Assembly (NCBI RefSeq): GCF_001894865.1
Contig: NZ_BCXA01000017.1
Location: 62,001 to 126,000, forward strand
Length of the DNA stretch: 64,000 bases
Reading direction: 5' to 3'
From: Rhodococcus maanshanensis NBRC 100610
Lineage (GTDB): Bacteria > Actinomycetota > Actinomycetes > Mycobacteriales > Mycobacteriaceae
Both the position numbers and the translations under genes were made by a program. Positions 44,219-53,976 of this stretch are shown piece after piece. How positions within the stretch are numbered: position 1 is the stretch's first letter; each line of letters starts with the position of its first letter. The notes under the pieces were generated by a model, which saw nothing but the letters and a program-made list of their open reading frames with translations, was not told where the DNA came from and made no database searches.

Positions 44219-47200
44219 TCAGGTGCCCGCTCCGCGCACCATGCTGCGAACCTGACGCGCCGCCACCGAGAGCGTCGCGAGGTCAAGCGTCCCAGACTCC
44301 GCGATCTCACCGAGCGCTGCCCTTGCCCTACTCAGCCGTGACGAGTTCGACGACTCCCAGTCCAGGATCTTCTCCTCGGCCGTCTCGTCCGGTTCACCGC
44401 CCGCGAGCACATCGAGCGTGAGCGAGCGCAACGAGCTGTACAGGTCGTCGCGCAACGCGAGCCTGGCCAGCGAATGCCACCGGTCGCCGCGTTCGAGACC
44501 CGAGATGGCGGTGAGGAATCCGTCGATCCCGAGGCGCTCGTCGAGCGCGTAGTACAGCTCACCGACCTCCTCGACCTCGCGATCGCTGATGTCCGAGATG
44601 TCGATGATGTCGAGCGACGGGAACCCGTCGAGCAGGCTGTACACCCGCCGGGCGAGCGGCTCGGGGCAGCCGTGCTCGACCACGTGGGCCATCCGGGTGA
44701 CGAGGTCGGTGACGTGATGTCCGCGCAGCCAGTTCGGGAGTTTGGGGGTCATCGCCCTGACCCGCGCGGCGTACCTGTTGATCTCCGCACCCACCGCGAC
44801 CGGCTGCGGACGGTTCGACAGCAACCACCGCGCCGCGCGGTCGAGCATCCGGCGCGATTCCAGCATCAGCTCGTCGGCCACCGACGAGGCGACCGGCGCC
44901 TCGCGGATGTCGCTCCACACCGAGCGCAGGTCGAAGATCTCGGTCCCCGCGGTGAAGGCCCTGATCGAGTCGGTGCTGCTCGCGCCTGCCTCCTCGGCGA
45001 GCCGGTACGCGAAACTGATCCCGCCGAAGTCGATGGCCTCGTTGGCCAGGATGGTGGCCACGATCTGGCGACGCAGGCGATGCGACTTGATCTCCCCGGC
45101 GAACCGCTCGCGCAGCGGCCGCGGGAAATACCTGGGCAGCCGCACCGCGTAGGTGTCGCTGTCGGGCAGCTCGCTGGCCAGCAGGTCGTCCTTGACCGCG
45201 AGCTTGACGTGGGCGAGCAGTGTGGCCAGCTCAGGAGAGGTGAGGCCGACACCCTCCTGCAGTCGCTCCTCGATCTCCATGGGTCCTGGCAGGGCCTCGA
45301 TCTCCCGGTCCAGCCCGCGACGGGCCTCGAGGTCGGCGAGCTGGCGCGCGTGCACCCCCAACATCGCCACGGCGTCGGCGCGCGAGGTGCCCATCAGGTC
45401 GTTCTGGTCGATGTTGTCCCGCAGCACCAGCCGCGACACCTCATCGGTCATCGAGGCGAGCAGACCGTTGCGCTCGGCCTTGGGCAGAGCGCCACCACTG
45501 ACGGCGGTGTCCAGCAGGATCTTGATGTTGACCTCGTGGTCGGAACAGTCGACGCCCGCCGAATTGTCCAGGGCATCGGTGTTGATCCGGCCCCCCGCGA
45601 GGTCGTACTCGATCCTGCCCCGCTGCGTCACCCCGAGGTTGCCGCCCTCGCCGATCACCTTGGCGCGCACCTCGCTCCCGTTGACCCGCACCGGATCGTT
45701 CGACTTGTCGCCGACATCCGCATGGCTCTCCGTGGTGGCCTTGATGTACGTGCCGATCCCGCCGTTCCAGAGCAGGTCGACCGGCGCGCGCAGGATCGCA
45801 CGCACCAACTCCGGCGGCGACAGCTCGGTGACGTCCTCGTCGAGGCCGAGCGCCGCGCGCGCCTGTGCGGTCAGCGGTACCGACTTGCGCGAGCGGTCCC
45901 ACACCCCGCCACCCGCGCTGATGAGTGCCGGGTCGTAGTCCGCCCACGAGGATCGCGGCAGCGCGAAGAGCCGTTGCCGTTCGAGGAAGGACCTCGAGGC
46001 GACCGGATCGGGGTCGAGGAAGATGTGCCGGTGGTCGAACGCCGCGACCAGCCGGATGTGCGGACTGAGGAGCATCCCGTTCCCGAACACGTCGCCGCTC
46101 ATGTCGCCGATGCCTGCGACGGTGAAGTCCTCCGTCTGGGTGTCGATCCCCATCTCCCTGAAATGCCTGCGCACGCTCACCCATGCGCCCTTGGCCGTGA
46201 TCCCCATGGCCTTGTGGTCGTAGCCGACCGAACCGCCGGACGCGAAGGCGTCACCGAGCCAGAAGCCGTACCGCGCCGCCACGTCGTTGGCGAGGTCGGA
46301 GAACTGGGCGGTGCCCTTGTCCGCGGCCACGACGAGGTAGGTGTCGTCGCCGTCCCGGCGAACCACGCGGTCCGGTGGCAGCACGACCCCGGTCGCGGGT
46401 TCGACGTTGTCGGTGACGTCGAGCAGACCCGAGACGAACAGCTGGTAGCAGGACTGTCCCTCCGCGAGGAGCGCCTGTCGATCCACCGCCGGGTCCCCGG
46501 TCGGCACAGGCGCCCGCTTGACCACGAACCCGCCCTTCGCGCCGACCGGCACGATCACGGCGTTCTTCACCGCCTGCGCCTTCACCAGGCCGAGGATCTC
46601 CGTCCGGAAGTCCTCCCGCCGGTCCGACCAGCGCAACCCACCCCTGGCCACCGGACCGAATCGCAGGTGCACGCCCTCGACCCGCGGCGAGTAGGCGAAC
46701 ACCTCGAAACGAGGGCGCGGTCTCGGCAATTCGACGATCTGCTGGGGGTTGAGTTTGAACACCAGGATGTCGCGGGGATTGCCGTCCTCGTCGGTGACGT
46801 AGTAGTTCGTCCGCAGCGTGGCCAGGACGAGTCCGAGCATCCCGCGCAGGATCCGATCGGCGTCGAGGCTGACCACCTCGTTGATCCGCGCGCGCAGCTC
46901 GGCCGCGAGTTCCTCCGCCCGCGGCGCCGAGGCCTGGTCGGGGTCGAAGATCGAGTGGAACAACTCGACCAGCAGCCCTGTCGTCTGACCGTGCTCGATC
47001 AGCACACCCTCGATGTGGAACTGGCTGTACGGAAATCCCGCCTGGCGCAGGTACTTCGAGTAGGCGCGCAGCACGGTTGCCTGTCGCCACTCGAGCCCGG
47101 CCCGTAGCACCAGCTCGTTGAACCGGTCTGGTTCGGACCGGTCGTACCAGACGGCCGTGAAGGCATCGGTGAACCGGTGCTGGAGGGCGATCGCCTTCGT

Positions 47201-49108
47201 CGACTCGATGCTCCTGTCCACCTCGTCCAGCTCCGAGTCCAGATTCTCCCCGACCGTCGCGTCGACCAGTTCGCGAGCCGCGGAAAGCCCGAAATCGTAG
47301 ATCCAGCACGGCAGCCCGTCCGGACGAACCACCCGGTACGGCCGCTCGTCGAGCACCTCGACGCCAAGGCTCTGCAGCACGGGCAGCACCTGGCTGAGCG
47401 AGACCCCGGCACCGCTGATGTACAGCGTGAAACGCCACTGCCCCGGTCGGGCGTCCTTGTGCCGGTACAGCTTCAGATCGATTGCCTCGCCGGCAAGGGC
47501 CTCCAGACGCGCGATGTCCCTGACCGCCCGCGCGGCGTCGAAGTCCTGCTTGTATGCCTCGGGGAACGCGGCGGCGAAGCGCTGCGCGGTCACCGAGGTC
47601 ACCGAGGGCTCGGTCGCGACGGCGTCGAGGAGGTCGTCCTCCCACGCCCTGGTCGCCGCCGCCAGCATCGCCTCGATCCGGTCGCGGCCGCCGGCCGAGA
47701 TCTGCGCCGACGACGGGGCCGCCCCCGGCTCCTTGCGGATGGTGAAGTGCACCATGGCGAGGTCCGACTCGGTGACCCTCGCGCTGTACTCCAGCGTGCC
47801 CCCGCCCAGTTCCCGCAGCAGGATCGACTGCATCGCCAGGCGGACCCGGGTGGTGTAGCGGTCCCGGGGCAGGTAGACCAGCGCGGAGGTGAATCCGCCG
47901 AACTGATCGTCCCGGAGGAAGAGCCGCACCTGCCTGCGCATGCCGATGGCCAGCACGGAGGTGATGGTCTCGTACAGGGTCTCGGTGTCGCTGGAGAACA
48001 GTTCGGTACGCGGGAAGGACTGGATGACCTCGAGCATCCGCTGGCCGGAGAAGGAACCGATGTCGAATCCGGCCCGTTCGATCACGGTGCGCGCTCGCCG
48101 CTCGATCACCGGGATGTCGAGCACGTTCTCGTGCAGCGCGGTCACCGTGAACACACCGACGAAGCGGTGCTCGCCGGTGATCGCGCCGTCACCGTCGAGC
48201 CCGGTGACGGAGACGAAGAACGGGTACACCGATCGGTGCACGGTGGCGGGCGCCGCACCCTGCGCGAGCAGCAGGATGGGCCGGTCGACACTGAATTCGG
48301 GTGCGGGCAGGTCGATTCGGTGGTCGGCCACCGACGCCGCACCGAGCACCCCGAGCCCGCTCTCGGGCACGATGTGGGCGATCGGGCGCCCGTGTTCGCC
48401 GGGATCCCGGAACTCATAGCGCCGGTAGCCGAGGGTCATGAAATGCCCCTCCGACATCCAGCGCAGCAGCGCCGCGGTGTCCCTGATGTCGACCGCCCGG
48501 TACCCCTGCGGTTCGCGGTCCGCGAGCTCGTCGAGTTGCTCGGCGAGCACCAACTGGCCGTAACGCATCGCGTCCGCGTCGGCGATCACCTGACGCACGT
48601 CGGACAGCACGTCCCTGACCGCGTCCCCGACCTGGCCGAGCACCTCCTGCTCGGTGGTCGGATGCAGCAGAACGAGCATCCAGGACTCGGTCAGCACCCC
48701 CTCTCCTGTCGCCGTGCCGTTGGCGAGCACGTCGAGGAGGCTGCCGTCCGCATCGCGGCGGACCTGGAAGACCGGATGGATCAGCTCCGTGACCGTGATA
48801 CCGAGGCGGGCGAACAGCGCCATGACCGACTCGACGAGCAGTGGCATGTCGTCGGTGACGATCTGGACGGCGGGCTGGCCGGGCAGCGGCTCGAGCACCC
48901 GCGACACCGCCTGCCCGGAAGGGCGGCGTGTGGCCAGTTCGAGGTGGCTGCCGAACACCGTCTCGGCGTCGGCACTCGGGCGACCCGACGACCCGGCCCA
49001 GTCGATGTTCCGGAAGTACACCTCGCGGATCCCGTCGAGATGGGATGCGAGGTCCGCTGGCAGGCCCATCGTGGCCCCGTGGTCGAAGCGATCGGCAGAT
49101 CTGGTCAT
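44219..49108 (-). CDS. gdh: NAD-specific glutamate dehydrogenase, 180-kDa class
   Basis: The 1629-residue enzyme oxidises glutamate to 2-oxoglutarate and ammonia. The long N-terminal ACT-like regulatory half (to about residue 700) precedes the catalytic core: FGPVARGGLRWSDRREDFRT, LGLVKAQAVKNAVIVPVGAK, GGFVVKRAPV (catalytic Lys), and KVIGEGGNLGVTQRGRIEYD of the dinucleotide domain. A C-terminal helical domain follows. Length matches Rv2476c. In mycobacteria this enzyme is controlled by the GarA-PknG system. It heads the run gdh-thioesterase-Rv2474c. The start codon ATG 49108 is uncertain within 45 bases. Confidence 0.96.
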   Translation of the reverse strand: MTRSADRFDHGATMGLPADLASHLDGIREVYFRNIDWAGSSGRPSADAETVFGSHLELATRRPSGQAVSRVLEPLPGQPAVQIVTDDMPLLVESVMALFARLGITVTELIHPVFQVRRDADGSLLDVLANGTATGEGVLTESWMLVLLHPTTEQEVLGQVGDAVRDVLSDVRQVIADADAMRYGQLVLAEQLDELADREPQGYRAVDIRDTAALLRWMSEGHFMTLGYRRYEFRDPGEHGRPIAHIVPESGLGVLGAASVADHRIDLPAPEFSVDRPILLLAQGAAPATVHRSVYPFFVSVTGLDGDGAITGEHRFVGVFTVTALHENVLDIPVIERRARTVIERAGFDIGSFSGQRMLEVIQSFPRTELFSSDTETLYETITSVLAIGMRRQVRLFLRDDQFGGFTSALVYLPRDRYTTRVRLAMQSILLRELGGGTLEYSARVTESDLAMVHFTIRKEPGAAPSSAQISAGGRDRIEAMLAAATRAWEDDLLDAVATEPSVTSVTAQRFAAAFPEAYKQDFDAARAVRDIARLEALAGEAIDLKLYRHKDARPGQWRFTLYISGAGVSLSQVLPVLQSLGVEVLDERPYRVVRPDGLPCWIYDFGLSAARELVDATVGENLDSELDEVDRSIESTKAIALQHRFTDAFTAVWYDRSEPDRFNELVLRAGLEWRQATVLRAYSKYLRQAGFPYSQFHIEGVLIEHGQTTGLLVELFHSIFDPDQASAPRAEELAAELRARINEVVSLDADRILRGMLGLVLATLRTNYYVTDEDGNPRDILVFKLNPQQIVELPRPRPRFEVFAYSPRVEGVHLRFGPVARGGLRWSDRREDFRTEILGLVKAQAVKNAVIVPVGAKGGFVVKRAPVPTGDPAVDRQALLAEGQSCYQLFVSGLLDVTDNVEPATGVVLPPDRVVRRDGDDTYLVVAADKGTAQFSDLANDVAARYGFWLGDAFASGGSVGYDHKAMGITAKGAWVSVRRHFREMGIDTQTEDFTVAGIGDMSGDVFGNGMLLSPHIRLVAAFDHRHIFLDPDPVASRSFLERQRLFALPRSSWADYDPALISAGGGVWDRSRKSVPLTAQARAALGLDEDVTELSPPELVRAILRAPVDLLWNGGIGTYIKATTESHADVGDKSNDPVRVNGSEVRAKVIGEGGNLGVTQRGRIEYDLAGGRINTDALDNSAGVDCSDHEVNIKILLDTAVSGGALPKAERNGLLASMTDEVSRLVLRDNIDQNDLMGTSRADAVAMLGVHARQLADLEARRGLDREIEALPGPMEIEERLQEGVGLTSPELATLLAHVKLAVKDDLLASELPDSDTYAVRLPRYFPRPLRERFAGEIKSHRLRRQIVATILANEAIDFGGISFAYRLAEEAGASSTDSIRAFTAGTEIFDLRSVWSDIREAPVASSVADELMLESRRMLDRAARWLLSNRPQPVAVGAEINRYAARVRAMTPKLPNWLRGHHVTDLVTRMAHVVEHGCPEPLARRVYSLLDGFPSLDIIDISDISDREVEEVGELYYALDERLGIDGFLTAISGLERGDRWHSLARLALRDDLYSSLRSLTLDVLAGGEPDETAEEKILDWESSNSSRLSRARAALGEIAESGTLDLATLSVAARQVRSMVRGAGT

Positions 49109-49204
49109 CTCGCGGCCCACTCCCCTGGTCGAACTGACGTGACGGGTGTGCACGTCCGAGCCTAACCGCGGGGAGCGGGACGAGAGGTGAACTGACGGCG
49201 CCTT

Positions 49205-49627
49205 CTAGCGCACCGTTTCCGTGATCGCGTACTCCGACAACACCGATCGCTCCAGTTCCGGGAGCGGAACCGACGTTTCGGTCTTCACGTCGAAGCGCAC
49301 GAGGACCGCGTCCGCGACGCCACAGGTGACCCCGTGGACGTCGCGGATCACGTGCCGGATCCCGAACGAGGAGGTCCCCACCGCGAGTACGGACACGTCG
49401 ACGGTGACCGGACCCGACTCGTCGGTGATGGGCTTGAGGAACTCGATCTCCATCTTGCGCACCACCATCGCAGTGGGGCGGACGCCCGCGGGGAAGACCC
49501 GGTCGCGGAAGAACTTCACCCGCGCTTCCTGTGCGTACTCGAGGAAGAGGGTGTTGTTGACGTGGCCGAGGCGATCGGAATCGCCCCAGCGCACCTCGAC
49601 CTCGCAGGTGTAGACCTTGTTCGGCAC
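49205..49627 (-). CDS. 4HBT-family acyl-CoA thioesterase
   Basis: The 140-residue hotdog protein reads VEVRWGDSDRLGHVNNTLFL, EYAQEARVKFFRDRVFPAGV and MEIEFLKPITDESGPVTVDV. The GDSDxxxHVNN motif places the catalytic Asp. It starts at GTG 49627, 3 bases after the ettA stop, so it is co-expressed with ettA. A second, separate thioesterase lies downstream of gdh. Confidence 0.9.
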   Translation of the reverse strand: MPNKVYTCEVEVRWGDSDRLGHVNNTLFLEYAQEARVKFFRDRVFPAGVRPTAMVVRKMEIEFLKPITDESGPVTVDVSVLAVGTSSFGIRHVIRDVHGVTCGVADAVLVRFDVKTETSVPLPELERSVLSEYAITETVR

Positions 49628-49630
49628 GTC

Positions 49631-51310
49631 CTAGCCCCGGGTGAGCTTGCGGTGGGTGACCCGGTGCGGGCGGGCCGCATCGGCACCGAGCCGCGCGACC
49701 TTGTTCTCCTCGTACGCCTCGAAGTTGCCCTCGAACCAGTACCAGGCCGCCTCGTTGTCGCCGAAGGCACCTTCCCAGGCCAGGATGTGCGTGCAGGTCC
49801 GGTCCAGGAACCAGCGGTCGTGCGAGATCACGACGGCACAGCCGGGGAATTCCTGCAGCGCGTTCTCGAGCGAGCTGAGGGTCTCGACGTCGAGGTCGTT
49901 GGTCGGCTCGTCGAGCAGGATCAGGTTGCCGCCCTCCTTGAGGGTCAGCGCCAGGTTCAGCCGGTTGCGCTCACCACCGGAGAGCACGCCCGACGGCTTC
50001 TGCTGATCCGGGCCCTTGAACCCGAACGCGCTGACGTACGCGCGCGAGGGCATCTCGTTCTGACCGACCTCGATGTAGTCGAGGCCGTCGGAGACGACCT
50101 CCCACACCGTCTTGGTCGGATCGATGTTGGCGCGGGTCTGGTCGACGTAGCTGAGCTTGACCGTCTCGCCCACCTTGACGGTGCCCGAGTCCGGCTCCTC
50201 GAGACCGACGATGGTCTTGAACAGCGTGGTCTTACCGACACCGTTGGGACCGATCACGCCGACGATGCCGTTACGCGGCAGCGTGAAGGACAGGTCCTTG
50301 ATCAGCAGCCGGCCGTCGAAGCCCTTGTCGAGGTTCTCCACCTCGACCACCACGTTGCCGAGGCGCGGCGGGGTCGGGATCTGGATCTCCTCGAAGTCCA
50401 GCTTGCGGTGCTTCTCGGACTCCGCGACCATCTCGTCGTAGCGGTCGAGGCGGGCCTTGTTCTTGGCCTGGCGGGCCTTCGCACCCGAGCGGACCCAGGC
50501 GAGCTCCTCCTTGAGGCGCTTCTGCAGCTTCTGGTCCTTCTTACCCTGGACCTCGAGTCGCGCGGCCTTCTGCTCGAGGTAGGTGGAGTAGTTGCCCTCG
50601 TACGGGTAGAGCCGGCCGCGGTCGACCTCACAGATCCACTGCGCGACGTGATCGAGGAAGTAACGGTCGTGGGTGACGGCGAGGATGGCGCCCGGGTAGG
50701 CGGCCAGGTGCTGCTCGAGCCACAACACGGACTCGGCGTCGAGGTGGTTGGTGGGCTCATCGAGCAGCAGCAGGTCGGGCTTGCTCAGCAGCAGCTTGCA
50801 CAGCGCGACGCGGCGCTTCTCGCCACCGGAGAGGTGGGTGACGGGCTCGTCCGCCGGCGGGCAGCGCAGCGCGTCCATCGCCTGCTCGAGCTGGGAGTCG
50901 ATCTCCCAGGCGTCGGCGTGGTCGAGCTTCTCCTGGAGCTCGCCCATCTCCTCCATGAGCTCGTCGGAGTAGTCGGTGGCCATCAGCTCTGCGATCTCGT
51001 TGTAGCGCTTGAGCTGCACCATCGTCTCGCCGAGGCCCTCCTCGACGTTCTCGCGCACCGTCTTGGTCTCGTCGAGGTGCGGCTCCTGCATCAGGATGCC
51101 GACGGTGGCGCCCGGCGCCAGGAACGCCTCGCCGTTGCCCGGCTGGTCGAGTCCGGCCATGATCTTGAGGATGGAGGACTTACCCGCGCCGTTCGGGCCG
51201 ACGACACCGATCTTCGCGCCCGGGTAGAAGCTCATCGTGACGTCATCGAGGATGACCTTGTCGCCGTGCGCCTTGCGCACCTTCTTCATCGTGTAAATGA
51301 ACTCCGCCAT
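49631..51310 (-). CDS. ettA: Energy-dependent translational throttle protein EttA (ABC-F)
   Basis: The 559-residue ABC-F ATPase binds the ribosomal E site and gates the first elongation step according to ADP/ATP. It has two ATPase modules: VVGPNGAGKSSILKIM / HLSGGEKRRVALCKLLLS / LLLLDEPTNHLDAESV, and VIGPNGVGKTTLFKTI / LSGGERNRLNLALTLK / LILLDEPTNDLDVETL. An arm and the P-site tRNA-interaction motif linker (KKDQKLQKRLKEELAWVRSG) lie between them. Its ATG is 7 bases after a TACTCT box without Shine-Dalgarno, indicating leaderless mRNA. The thioesterase gene follows. Confidence 0.96.
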   Translation of the reverse strand: MAEFIYTMKKVRKAHGDKVILDDVTMSFYPGAKIGVVGPNGAGKSSILKIMAGLDQPGNGEAFLAPGATVGILMQEPHLDETKTVRENVEEGLGETMVQLKRYNEIAELMATDYSDELMEEMGELQEKLDHADAWEIDSQLEQAMDALRCPPADEPVTHLSGGEKRRVALCKLLLSKPDLLLLDEPTNHLDAESVLWLEQHLAAYPGAILAVTHDRYFLDHVAQWICEVDRGRLYPYEGNYSTYLEQKAARLEVQGKKDQKLQKRLKEELAWVRSGAKARQAKNKARLDRYDEMVAESEKHRKLDFEEIQIPTPPRLGNVVVEVENLDKGFDGRLLIKDLSFTLPRNGIVGVIGPNGVGKTTLFKTIVGLEEPDSGTVKVGETVKLSYVDQTRANIDPTKTVWEVVSDGLDYIEVGQNEMPSRAYVSAFGFKGPDQQKPSGVLSGGERNRLNLALTLKEGGNLILLDEPTNDLDVETLSSLENALQEFPGCAVVISHDRWFLDRTCTHILAWEGAFGDNEAAWYWFEGNFEAYEENKVARLGADAARPHRVTHRKLTRG

Positions 51311-51317
51311 GGCGACC

Positions 51318-51323
51318 AGAGTA
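51318..51323 (-). promoter_or_regulatory. -10 element of a leaderless ettA promoter
   Basis: TACTCT on the minus strand fits TAnnnT, with exactly 7 bases to ATG 51310. Confidence 0.55.
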
Positions 51324-51370
51324 TCGGGACACCAGGCGACGCCCCAATCCACACGGAGCTACTGCCCGAT

Positions 51371-51407
51371 CTGCGGCGGGCGACGACCGAGTCGCCGCCC
51401 GCCGCAG
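51371..51407. terminator. Terminator hairpin after the first lipase gene
   Basis: CTGCGGCGGGCGACGAC (51371-51387) pairs with GTCGCCGCCCGCCGCAG (51391-51407) with one mismatch and a 3-base loop. It is 15 bases past the lipase stop on the minus strand and upstream of the ettA promoter. Confidence 0.75.
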
Positions 51408-51421
51408 GTCAGCTCGGGGGT

Positions 51422-52588
51422 TCAGGCGGTGCCGAACAGCGACCGAACGAAGGCGGTCGTATCCGGCAGTGCCTCGAACACCGACGAGCCGTGGAAGGCA
51501 TCGTAGGACCGGTATGTCACGGGCTGGCCGGCCAACTGCATGTCAGCCGCGAGCTTGGTACTCAGCGGAAACGGCACCGTCTGGTCGCGCAGTCCTTGCC
51601 CGATGAACACGGGCCGGTCGTAGCCCGTCGTGGGGACCGCGAGGTAGTCGCGCAGCGCCGAGCGGATCCTCTCGTCGCCGAGCGGTCGGCTGAACAGTTC
51701 GCCGACACCGATCGGGGCGGCGTACTTGTGCAGCGGGAGGAAGCACATGGACTTCGCGGTCTCGACGAGCTCACGGCCGCGCGGGGTGAGGTACTCGTCG
51801 ATCGGCAGGTCCGGGCGCGCGACCTGCAGCCCCGCGATCACGTAGCCGGCGAACGCGGTCAGCCCGTTCAGGCCGAGGTTCGGGAAGCCGGGACCGCCGA
51901 GCGGGAAGAGCAGCTCCAGGTTCGCCGGGGTACCGGTGGCGACCGCACCGCGGTAGTCCAGCTCCGGGGCATACCGAGTCGCCTCGTGCGCGGCGAACAT
52001 GGCGGCGTGACCGCCCTGCGAGTGCCCCACGGCCACCCAGCGGGGCGACAGCTCCGGCGTCACCTTGCGGGCCGCCCGGACCATGTCGATCACCGCGCGC
52101 CCCTCGCTGCGGCCGTGCAGGTAGGCGTGCACGCCCTCGGTGCCGAGCCCGACGAAGTCACTGGCCACCACCGCATAGCCCTGCGTCAGCCAGGCCGAGA
52201 CGTAGTCCCTGGTCAGGGAGGTGACATCGAACCCGTGCGAGGGCGCGCAGTCGTCACCGACACCGTTGGTGCCGTGCGCCCAGGACACCACCGGCCAGCC
52301 GCCTGCGGGCGCGGTCCCCTTTGGCAGGTACACGGCTCCGGTGCTGAGCGCGGGCGCACCGGTCGGACCCTCGGTCCAGTACGTGAGTTGGCGCGATCCA
52401 GTCGCTGCCCCGCCGATCTCCGCCGCCACCGGCAGGGCCTTGTCGGCCACCACCGTTCCGGGTTCGCGGACCGGATCCGCCGCGGCCTGCCCGGCGGCCG
52501 GGACCGCCAGGACCAGCAGCGCCAGCACGGTCGCGCCAGCGCGCAGGCCGAGGCGATGCCCCTGTGCGCGACCGAATACGAACTTCAT
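51422..52588 (-). CDS. Secreted LIP-family lipase/esterase (first of tandem pair)
   Basis: The 388-residue protein has a Sec signal (GLRAGATVLALLVLAVPAAG, cleavage near QAAA-DP). Its alpha/beta-hydrolase body is of the secretory lipase (PF03583) type: GGWPVVSWAHGTNGVGDDCA, the nucleophile elbow WVAVGHSQGGHAAMFAAHEA, the acid Asp probably in IGQGLRDQTVPFPLS, and His in YDAFHGSSVF. It would hydrolyse host or environmental acyl esters outside the cell. It is close to the next lipase in sequence and order, so a tandem duplication is likely. Confidence 0.9.
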   Translation of the reverse strand: MKFVFGRAQGHRLGLRAGATVLALLVLAVPAAGQAAADPVREPGTVVADKALPVAAEIGGAATGSRQLTYWTEGPTGAPALSTGAVYLPKGTAPAGGWPVVSWAHGTNGVGDDCAPSHGFDVTSLTRDYVSAWLTQGYAVVASDFVGLGTEGVHAYLHGRSEGRAVIDMVRAARKVTPELSPRWVAVGHSQGGHAAMFAAHEATRYAPELDYRGAVATGTPANLELLFPLGGPGFPNLGLNGLTAFAGYVIAGLQVARPDLPIDEYLTPRGRELVETAKSMCFLPLHKYAAPIGVGELFSRPLGDERIRSALRDYLAVPTTGYDRPVFIGQGLRDQTVPFPLSTKLAADMQLAGQPVTYRSYDAFHGSSVFEALPDTTAFVRSLFGTA

Positions 52589-52744
52589 CGTGTTCCCCAC
52601 CCTTGGTTGTTGTCTGTGCGGTCCCGCCAGGTCGCACGCTAGACGGCGGTCGACGCCGACCATCAGGAAGCTCTGGACTCGGTGCAGCGTAATACCCCGG
52701 CCCGGTCACGACTCGAAAAGACAGGACACTCGTCCAGTCCGTTT

Positions 52745-52767
52745 GGCCGCGATGCCCTCTCGCGGCC
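52745..52767. terminator. Hairpin downstream of the second lipase gene
   Basis: GGCCGCGA (52745-52752) and TCGCGGCC (52760-52767) enclose a 7-base loop, 7 bases past the stop of the second lipase gene on the minus strand. Confidence 0.6.
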
Positions 52768-52773
52768 GGCCGG

Positions 52774-53901
52774 TCACCGGATCAGCGGCTCGACGAAGGA
52801 AATGGAGTCGGCCGACGAGGCGGCGAGGGACTCGCCGTGCCCGGCACCCGGGTACGCGGCGAACCGCACGTCCGTACCGGCGCGTTGCAGGTCCGCGACC
52901 AGCTTCAGCGTCAGCACGATCGGCACCACGACGTCGGCGGTGCCGTGCCCGATGAACAGCGGCCGGTCGTACCCACTGGTCGGCACCCCCAGATAGTCGG
53001 CGAGCGCCGATCGGACCTCGTCGTCGCCGAGCGGCCGGGAGAACAGCTCGCCCACCTGCGTCCCCGCGACCTGACCGGCCAGCTCGGGAGAGCACAGCCG
53101 CTCTGCCAGCCCCGCCAGTTCGCGTCCGCGCGGCGACAGGTAGCTGTCGAGGTCGAGGTCGGGTCGAGCCGACCGCAGCCCGACGATGGCGAACAGGGAG
53201 AACGTCGTCAGCCCCCGCAGGCCGAGGTTCGGAAAGCCCGGACCTCCGAGCGGAAACAGCTGTTCGAGGCTCGACGGCGCACCGATTGCGACCGCACCGC
53301 GGTAGTCCAGGTCGGGTGCGTACCTCGTCGCCTCGTGCGCGGTGGCCAGTGCGGCGTGCCCACCCTCCGAGAGCCCGATCACCACCCACCTCGGCGAGAC
53401 CCCCGCATCGATCGTCCTGGCCGCCCGCACCACGTCGATCACGCTGTGCGCCGCGGCTTTCCCGTCGAGATACGGCAGCACGCCGGGCGTGCCGAGACCG
53501 AGATAATCCGTCGCGACCACCGCGTACCCACGCGCCAGCCAGTCCTCGAGATAGGCGGACTCGATGCCCTGCAACCCGGTCATCGAGGGCGCGCACTGAT
53601 CGGACACCCCGATCGTACCGTGCGCATAGGAGACCACCGGCCAGCCTCCCTCGGGGGCAGGCCCCGGAGGGAGGTACACCGCCCCGGTGCTGATGGCAGG
53701 GGCACCCGAATGGTCGGTGGTCGCGTAGGTGAGCCGGTAGGCCCGCCCGGTCCCCGGGATCCAGAGTTCCCTCGGCATGTCCTGCGCCGCGATCACCGAT
53801 CCTGGCCGTGCCTGCGCCGCCACCGCCGTGCCGACTGCCACCGACGCAGCGGCCATCGCGGCGACGATCAGGACCACGAAGAACAACCTCAGGCGTGCCA
53901 T
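52774..53901 (-). CDS. Secreted LIP-family lipase/esterase (second of tandem pair)
   Basis: The 375-residue protein starts MARLRLFFVVLIVAAMAAAS, a signal peptide or anchor. It parallels its neighbour throughout (GGWPVVSYAHGTIGVSDQCA, FPLGGPGFPNLGLRGLTTFS, ELFSRPLGDDEVRSALADYL). Its nucleophile elbow is VVIGLSEGGHAALATAHEA, so GHSQG of the sister is replaced by GLSEG; the GxSxG rule is kept. The acid and base may be in GHGTADVVVPIVL and YPGAGHGESL. GAGGGGG lies 8 bases before the ATG. Tandem paralogues probably have different chain-length preferences. Confidence 0.88.
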   Translation of the reverse strand: MARLRLFFVVLIVAAMAAASVAVGTAVAAQARPGSVIAAQDMPRELWIPGTGRAYRLTYATTDHSGAPAISTGAVYLPPGPAPEGGWPVVSYAHGTIGVSDQCAPSMTGLQGIESAYLEDWLARGYAVVATDYLGLGTPGVLPYLDGKAAAHSVIDVVRAARTIDAGVSPRWVVIGLSEGGHAALATAHEATRYAPDLDYRGAVAIGAPSSLEQLFPLGGPGFPNLGLRGLTTFSLFAIVGLRSARPDLDLDSYLSPRGRELAGLAERLCSPELAGQVAGTQVGELFSRPLGDDEVRSALADYLGVPTSGYDRPLFIGHGTADVVVPIVLTLKLVADLQRAGTDVRFAAYPGAGHGESLAASSADSISFVEPLIR

Positions 53902-53953
53902 GCGGGGCACCCCCTCACCACGCGGGAAGACCCACAGCCTATGCCGCCACGGT

Positions 53954-53976
53954 GACCGAAATGCCCGGTTTCGGTC
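53954..53976. terminator. Hairpin at the end of ssb
   Basis: GACCGAAA (53954-53961) pairs with TTTCGGTC (53969-53976). The stem includes the first two bases of the ssb stop codon on the minus strand. Confidence 0.5.

Noticed and set aside
44474-47107. An 877-codon open frame on the plus strand inside gdh
   Set aside because: Antisense shadow of the NAD-glutamate dehydrogenase gene. Arg/Asp/His/Val-rich mirrored composition, no domain.
49334-52642. A 1102-codon open frame on the plus strand
   Set aside because: Antisense to the thioesterase, ettA and first lipase genes. It spans several real genes and has no recognisable protein features.
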